Assembly: GCA_023416875.1 (NCBI GenBank)
Contig: JAEZGT010000100.1
Span: 1-9,362, forward strand
Direction: 5' to 3'
From: Pseudomonadota bacterium
GTDB taxonomy: Bacteria; Pseudomonadota; Gammaproteobacteria; Pseudomonadales; Cellvibrionaceae
DNA: 9,362 bases
Below the pieces are notes generated by a model, which ran no database searches, was not told the origin of the DNA, and saw only the letters and a program-made list of their open reading frames with translations. The translations under genes and the position numbers were made by a program. Below are positions 5,781 through 9,362 of this stretch, one piece after another. How positions within the stretch are numbered: the first letter of the stretch is position 1; the number at the start of each line of letters is the position of its first letter.

Positions 5781-7289
5781 ATGCCGTTTTTGTTGTGGGG
5801 TTGTTTGTGTGCGTTGCTGATTGCGGCGGCAGCGCCGGGCTTTGCCGACGACGAGATGAGTGCATCTCTGGCGGAAGAAAAGCGCGAATTGGAGCTGGAG
5901 TCTCTACCGGCTGCAACTGATACTGCTCCTCCACCTCCGGTTCCCCAGGCGGAAAACGTCAATTTAAAAGACGTTATCGACAAGCCCCTACAGGAAGCCT
6001 TGCCTCAGGTGCAGCCTCTACCTCCGCAACCCGAGCATCAAGTAGAAGCCGAGTCCCAGCCTCAAGTACAACCGGAAGCGCAAGTCCAGCCAGAGCCACC
6101 ACCGGTGCCTTTGCCGGTGACGGAGGAACCGGATGTTTTTCCTCCAGCGCCACCGGTCGATCCGACAGCGGAAGCCACTTCGCCTGCCGAACCTGCACCG
6201 CCACCCACCTCGGGACCACCGCCAGCACCCGCTGTACCGGTGGCGGAGCCCTTGCGCATGTTGGGTGCGGAGGTACTGCCGGGTACTTCTGCGCGCCTGG
6301 CCTGGTCGGTGAAAGATTCCCTCGCAGGTATTTCCGTACCCACTCCGGTGCTGGTGGTGCACGGCAAAAATCCCGGCCCCCGGGTGTGTCTGACGGCGGC
6401 GCTCCACGGTGACGAGTTAAACGGCATTGAGGTGGTGCGGCGGATTCTCTACGACCTGCAGCCGGACAAGCTCTCGGGCACTGTCATCGGTGTACCTATT
6501 GTCAACCTCCAGGGATTCCGCCGCGCCTCCCGTTATCTGCCGGACCGGCGCGACCTCAACCGCTATTTTCCAGGGCGGCCGACGGGTAGCTCGGCGGCGC
6601 GCATAGCCCATTCGTTTTTCCATGAGGTGATCGTCCACTGCCAATATCTGGTGGATCTACACACGGGTTCCTTCCGCCGCTCCAACCTGCCGCAACTGCG
6701 TGCAGACTTGACCACGCCAGCGGTGGCTGAGCTGTCGCGCAATATGGGCGCCATAGTGGTGTTGCAGAGCAAGGGCGCCCGCGGGTCGCTGCGGCGCGCG
6801 GCGGTGGATGCGGGCATACCGTCAGTGACATTGGAGGCGGGAGAGCCGCTGAATATTGAGCCAGATGCGGTGCAGCAGGGCGTACAGTCCGTGGAGTCCC
6901 TGCTCAACAAATTGAATATGTATCCCTATAAAGGACTGTGGGCGCGCAAGTCGGAACCGGTGTATTACCGCTCTACCTGGATTCGCGTGCCGGCGGGCGG
7001 AATTCTGCTCAACCGGGTGCGTTTGGGGGAGCGGGTTAAAAAGGGTCAGATGCTTGGAGTGGTGACCGACCCAATCACCAACGCTTCCCATGAAATCCTC
7101 GCCTCGCTTTCCGGCCGGATCATCGGTATGGCCATGAATCAGGTGATGCTGCCGGGCTTCGCCGCCTACCATATCGGTTTTCAGGCCACTGCCGAGGAGG
7201 CAGCAGAGGACGATACTGACGATGGTATTGGCGATGATGTGGAGGTGGAAGAAAGCGAGGACGCCTTGGAGCCGCCGTCCACGCCTTGA
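5781..7289 (+). CDS. Exported AstE/aspartoacylase-family zinc hydrolase with Pro/Gln/Glu-rich linker
   Basis: This 502-residue protein belongs to the succinylglutamate desuccinylase/aspartoacylase group of M14-like zinc hydrolases. Residues 1-22 form a signal peptide with a hydrophobic core (LLIAAAAPG) and a likely cut after GFA, so it should act in the periplasm. Residues about 44-156 are a Pro/Gln/Glu-rich linker containing QVQPE-like units. The catalytic domain runs from about 160: zinc ligands H209 and E212 in HGDELNGIE, the phrase YLPDRRDLNRYFPG, zinc ligand H294 in VDLHTG and the catalytic-type E352 in TLEAGEP. A lipoyl-like beta domain follows (GGILLNRVRLGERVKKGQ), then an acidic tail from about 472. 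AstE and aspartoacylase act on cytoplasmic amino acids; an exported version more likely cuts an amide or peptide bond in the envelope, which is inference. No arginine-catabolism genes adjoin it. The substrate is unknown. Confidence 0.83.
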   Translation: MPFLLWGCLCALLIAAAAPGFADDEMSASLAEEKRELELESLPAATDTAPPPPVPQAENVNLKDVIDKPLQEALPQVQPLPPQPEHQVEAESQPQVQPEAQVQPEPPPVPLPVTEEPDVFPPAPPVDPTAEATSPAEPAPPPTSGPPPAPAVPVAEPLRMLGAEVLPGTSARLAWSVKDSLAGISVPTPVLVVHGKNPGPRVCLTAALHGDELNGIEVVRRILYDLQPDKLSGTVIGVPIVNLQGFRRASRYLPDRRDLNRYFPGRPTGSSAARIAHSFFHEVIVHCQYLVDLHTGSFRRSNLPQLRADLTTPAVAELSRNMGAIVVLQSKGARGSLRRAAVDAGIPSVTLEAGEPLNIEPDAVQQGVQSVESLLNKLNMYPYKGLWARKSEPVYYRSTWIRVPAGGILLNRVRLGERVKKGQMLGVVTDPITNASHEILASLSGRIIGMAMNQVMLPGFAAYHIGFQATAEEAAEDDTDDGIGDDVEVEESEDALEPPSTP

Positions 7290-7317
7290 TCTGATCGAGC
7301 AAACAGGCTTGGCGGGC

Positions 7318-7346
7318 GCGGATATCCGCCCCGTCGCAGCGGGGCG
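7318..7346 (+). terminator. Terminator hairpin with an overlapping palindrome
   Basis: cgccccg (7327-7333) pairs with cggggcg (7340-7346) around a 6-base loop and is followed by ctttgttgctt, a good intrinsic terminator for the hydrolase gene whose stop is 37 bases upstream. A perfect 12-base palindrome, gcggatatccgc (7318-7329), overlaps the first three bases of the left arm, so the two structures would compete. Confidence 0.65.
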
Positions 7347-7363
7347 CTTTGTTGCTTGCCGCT

Positions 7364-7392
7364 CGGACACTGCCGCCGGCCTTTGTTATCAT
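7364..7392 (+). promoter_or_regulatory. Candidate extended -10 promoter of the hem operon
   Basis: CGGACA (4 of 6 matches, 7364-7369) is followed after 17 bases by TATCAT (5 of 6 matches, 7387-7392). A TG at 7384-7385, one base upstream of the -10 box, makes it an extended -10. Transcription would start near 7399, leaving a leader of about 43 bases before hemC. It sits directly after the terminator of the previous gene, which fits an independent operon start. Confidence 0.5.
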
Positions 7393-7441
7393 CCCGCCCC
7401 GCGCCCGGCGCGAGACCATCCGCAACTCATAAGGCCAGTCT

Positions 7442-8377
7442 ATGACCCAACCACAAAAACTGCGCATTGCGACGCGCAAGAGTTTATTGGCTCTCTGGCA
7501 GGCCAATTACGTTAAGGCCCGCTTAGAGCATTTTCACCCGGGATTGAATGTTGAGCTGGTGCCTATGAGCAGTCGCGGTGATGTGCTCTTGGATGTGCCC
7601 CTGGCCAAGGTCGGCGGCAAAGGTCTGTTCGTCAAAGAGCTGGAACAGGCGCTGCTAAACAATGAGGCGGACATCGCCGTCCACTCGATGAAAGACGTTC
7701 CGATGGAATTCCCGGAAGGGCTGGGTTTGACGGTGATCTGCGAGCGTGAAGACCCGCGCGATGCCTGGGTTTCCAATACCTATGACTCTATTGATGATCT
7801 CCCCAAGGGCGCAGTGGTAGGCACTTCCAGCCTGCGCCGCCAGAGCCAGATTCTCGCCGCGCGTCCGGATTTGCAGGTGAAATTTCTGCGTGGCAATGTG
7901 CAGACGCGCCTGGCCAAGCTCGACGACGCCGATTACGACGGCATCATCCTCGCCGCGGCCGGCCTGTTGCGCCTGGAGCTGCAGGAGCGCATCCGTGGTT
8001 ATATAGCGCCGGAGTTCTCGCTGCCGGCCGGCGGCCAGGGCGCCGTGGGTATCGAATGCCGCGTGGCGGATACCGCGATCATCGAATTGCTTAAACCCCT
8101 GCATCACCAACTTACCGCAGAAGCCGTGCTCGCCGAGCGCGCCATGAACCGACGCCTGGAAGGTGGCTGTCAGGTGCCCATCGCCTGTTACGCGATCCAT
8201 GAAGCAGACGGTCTCTGGTTGCGCGGCCTAGTGGCCGAACCGGACGGCACGCGCATTCTTCGCGGCGATGTGCGCGGCCCGGCCAGCGACGGCGAAGCCA
8301 TGGGGGTTGCCCTGGCGGAGCGCCTGCTCGCCGAAGGCGCCGACGAAATTCTGCGGCGGGTATACGGCCGTGGCTGA
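7442..8377 (+). CDS. hemC: Hydroxymethylbilane synthase (porphobilinogen deaminase, HemC)
   Basis: HemC joins four porphobilinogen molecules into hydroxymethylbilane in the cytoplasm, a step in heme (and siroheme or cobalamin) synthesis. The 311-residue length matches the bacterial family. Key elements are [10 protein letters not shown] at 12-21, the catalytic D85 in HSMKDVP, and [10 protein letters not shown] at 127-136. LRGNVQTRL follows at 149-157, and C243 in [10 protein letters not shown] carries the dipyrromethane cofactor. An AAGG site at 7431-7434, 7 bases before the ATG, supports the start. It is the first gene of hemC-hemD-hemX, and hemD overlaps its end. In Pseudomonas algR lies upstream of hemC; here that position is taken by the zinc hydrolase, separated by a terminator. 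Confidence 0.97.
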   Translation: MTQPQKLRIATRKSLLALWQANYVKARLEHFHPGLNVELVPMSSRGDVLLDVPLAKVGGKGLFVKELEQALLNNEADIAVHSMKDVPMEFPEGLGLTVICEREDPRDAWVSNTYDSIDDLPKGAVVGTSSLRRQSQILAARPDLQVKFLRGNVQTRLAKLDDADYDGIILAAAGLLRLELQERIRGYIAPEFSLPAGGQGAVGIECRVADTAIIELLKPLHHQLTAEAVLAERAMNRRLEGGCQVPIACYAIHEADGLWLRGLVAEPDGTRILRGDVRGPASDGEAMGVALAERLLAEGADEILRRVYGRG

Positions 8378-9137
8378 AACCCGCGTCTGGGCCACCCGGC
8401 CTGAGCACCAGAATGCCCAGTGGCGCCAAACCTTGGCCGAGCTGAGCTACCCGGTGGTGGATCTGCCGCTGATGTTGATCGAATCGGTCAGCGATCCCGC
8501 AGAGATTCAAGCCGTCAAAAACCTGATTCTCGATTTCGACCAGTTCCACAAAGTGATTTTTGTCAGCCAGAACGCTGTGCGTGAAGCGTTTGCCTGGCTG
8601 CGCGACTACTGGCCGCAGTTGCCGGTAGGCGTGGAATACTTCGCCGTCGGCAGCAAAACGGCCGAAGCTGCAATGGCGGAGGGGCTTACCGTGACCAACG
8701 GCACCCGCGCCATGGACAGCGATGAACTGCTGGCCCTACCGCAGCTGCAGAACGTATGGGGCCAGAAAGTGCTGATCTGCCGTGGGCGAGGCGGTCTGCC
8801 GCGGATGGGTGAAACCCTTCATGAGCGCGGTGCCATAGTGCGCTATTGCGAGCTGTATCACCGTCGCTTGCCACCGAACGCTGCGGCCACCGCCGCAGCG
8901 TTTCTCACCCAAGGATGCGCGGCGGATGTGATCCCGGTATTCAGCGGCGAGGGTTTGCAGAATTTGGTGCGTGTGCTCGACGCCAACAGCAGTTCAGAAC
9001 GGTCTATGCGGCTGGTGGTCCCGGGAAAACGGGTGACCCAGGCGGCGGAAAAGTTGGGATTTTCCCGTGTCATCACAGCTGAGAACGCCACCAATGCCAG
9101 CATGCTGGCAGCGGTACGGGAGGCGCTGGCTATGTAA
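8370..9137 (+). CDS. hemD: Uroporphyrinogen-III synthase (HemD)
   Basis: HemD closes hydroxymethylbilane into uroporphyrinogen III with inversion of ring D. I choose the GTG at 8370, which gives 255 residues, the usual family length, and places the expected ATRPEHQ motif at residues 8-14. The frame is open further upstream, to an ATG at 8268, but that would add 34 residues lying inside hemC. The GTG overlaps the hemC stop by 8 bases, with a GGCGGG purine-rich site about 9 bases upstream, indicating translational coupling. Sequence is poorly conserved in this family, yet the typical phrases are present: VIFVSQNAV (62-70), AVGSKTAEA (92-100), SDELL (117-121), LICRGRGG (135-142), YCELYHRR (159-166) and VPGKRV (217-222). 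Position right after hemC makes the call firm. Confidence 0.93.
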   Translation: MAETRVWATRPEHQNAQWRQTLAELSYPVVDLPLMLIESVSDPAEIQAVKNLILDFDQFHKVIFVSQNAVREAFAWLRDYWPQLPVGVEYFAVGSKTAEAAMAEGLTVTNGTRAMDSDELLALPQLQNVWGQKVLICRGRGGLPRMGETLHERGAIVRYCELYHRRLPPNAAATAAAFLTQGCAADVIPVFSGEGLQNLVRVLDANSSSERSMRLVVPGKRVTQAAEKLGFSRVITAENATNASMLAAVREALAM

Positions 9138-9141
9138 AAGG

Positions 9142-9156
9142 TGGCCGGTGCGGCCA
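9142..9156 (+). repeat. Short hairpin between hemD and hemX
   Basis: tggccg (9142-9147) and cggcca (9151-9156) pair around a 3-base loop, 4 bases after the hemD stop. The following bases (ttcattgag) are a poor T tract, so it is more likely a weak attenuator or mRNA-stabilising element than a full terminator. Confidence 0.35.
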
Positions 9157-9200
9157 TTCATTGAGAACGCAGTTACCTCGAACCTGACGAAGCCAAACTT

Positions 9201-9362
9201 ATGACGGATAACGATAAGACAGCAGCCGGCGACACTCCAGAACCCATTTCACACGTCTCTTCCGAAGCGGTGGTTGTGCCCGCCGCTCTTGTGGAACCGC
9301 CGCCAGTTAAATCCTCTGCCAACCCCACACCGCCGCCCCCCCCTCCCCAGCGCAAAAAGGGG
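9201..9362 (+). CDS. hemX: HemX-like protein, N-terminal fragment
   Basis: An open frame starts at the ATG at 9201 and runs off the window after 54 codons, so only the N-terminus is seen. The fragment is hydrophilic, rich in Ala, Pro and Val, and ends in a proline run followed by QRKKG. This is what precedes the single membrane helix in HemX proteins: a cytoplasmic Pro-rich tail, a basic stop, then a helix and a long periplasmic coiled coil. HemX is often annotated as a uroporphyrinogen-III C-methyltransferase, but the single-helix HemX lacks that enzyme domain and its role is unclear. The call rests mostly on position 63 bases after hemD; the fragment has no decisive motif. No clear ribosome site precedes the ATG. 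An 8-base C run lies within it at 9336-9343. Confidence 0.75.
   Translation, partial: MTDNDKTAAGDTPEPISHVSSEAVVVPAALVEPPPVKSSANPTPPPPPPQRKKG

Noticed and set aside
5168..5983. A 271-codon open frame on the - strand across the end of the ATPase gene and the start of the hydrolase gene
   Set aside because: It is antisense to two well-supported genes and crosses their intergenic terminator. Its protein shows no family motif and has the His/Gln/Ala-rich make-up of a shadow frame in GC-rich DNA.
6010..6110. Possible DNA tandem repeat array in the hydrolase linker
   Set aside because: The protein shows QVQPE-like units, but the underlying bases vary in sequence and spacing, so there is no true tandem DNA repeat.
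6822..7370. A 182-codon - strand frame opposite the hydrolase gene
   Set aside because: It lies mostly opposite strongly conserved hydrolase codons, has no recognisable domain and no good ribosome site, so it is a shadow frame.
7655..8200. A 181-codon - strand frame opposite hemC
   Set aside because: It is antisense to highly conserved hemC residues and resembles no known protein; a shadow frame.
1..9362. Possible mobile element, defence island or phage remnant
   Set aside because: No transposase, integrase, terminal repeats, tRNA target or toxin-antitoxin pair was seen. The genes are core metabolism, transport and envelope functions.

Overview
The window looks like a chromosomal segment of a Gammaproteobacterium. 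It carries a hemC-hemD-hemX heme cluster, an ArgE of the enteric/pseudomonad type, a nitrate-type ABC importer and a GspE/PulE family ATPase. The mix and the protein style suggest Pseudomonadales or Cellvibrionales (a Cellvibrio-like organism). That placement is inference; no rRNA or other taxonomic marker is present. I see no insertion sequence, integrase, tRNA, CRISPR array or phage gene. The content is core-like rather than an accessory island.

Left part (1-1217, + strand): the 3' end of a nitrate ABC permease (NrtB type) and the complete ATPase gene (NrtD/NasD type) 11 bases later. They end at a 13-bp hairpin that also faces a convergent gene. Middle left (1259-3694, - strand): read in their own direction, a small EF-hand/TerB-like protein, argE, a DUF2846-like lipoprotein whose ATG directly abuts the argE stop, and a three-helix membrane protein. 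The first three may form one transcription unit; the last is separated by 145 bases and may stand alone.

Centre (3695-7346, + strand): a compact divergent promoter region leads into a 588-residue secretion-type ATPase that has no other secretion genes beside it. Next comes a predicted exported zinc hydrolase of the succinylglutamate desuccinylase/aspartoacylase group, with a long Pro/Gln/Glu-rich linker and an acidic tail. Each of these two genes ends in a hairpin followed by a T-rich stretch. Right part (7364-9362, + strand): a promoter with an extended -10 precedes hemC; hemD overlaps hemC by 8 bases; hemX starts 63 bases later and is cut by the window edge. HemC makes hydroxymethylbilane, HemD cyclises it to uroporphyrinogen III, and HemX is a membrane partner of the pathway with unclear chemistry.

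I found no convincing previously undescribed multi-gene system. The items most worth a second look are the orphan GspE-type ATPase with the small protein divergently transcribed from it, the tethered exported zinc hydrolase, and the ArgE-coupled lipoprotein.
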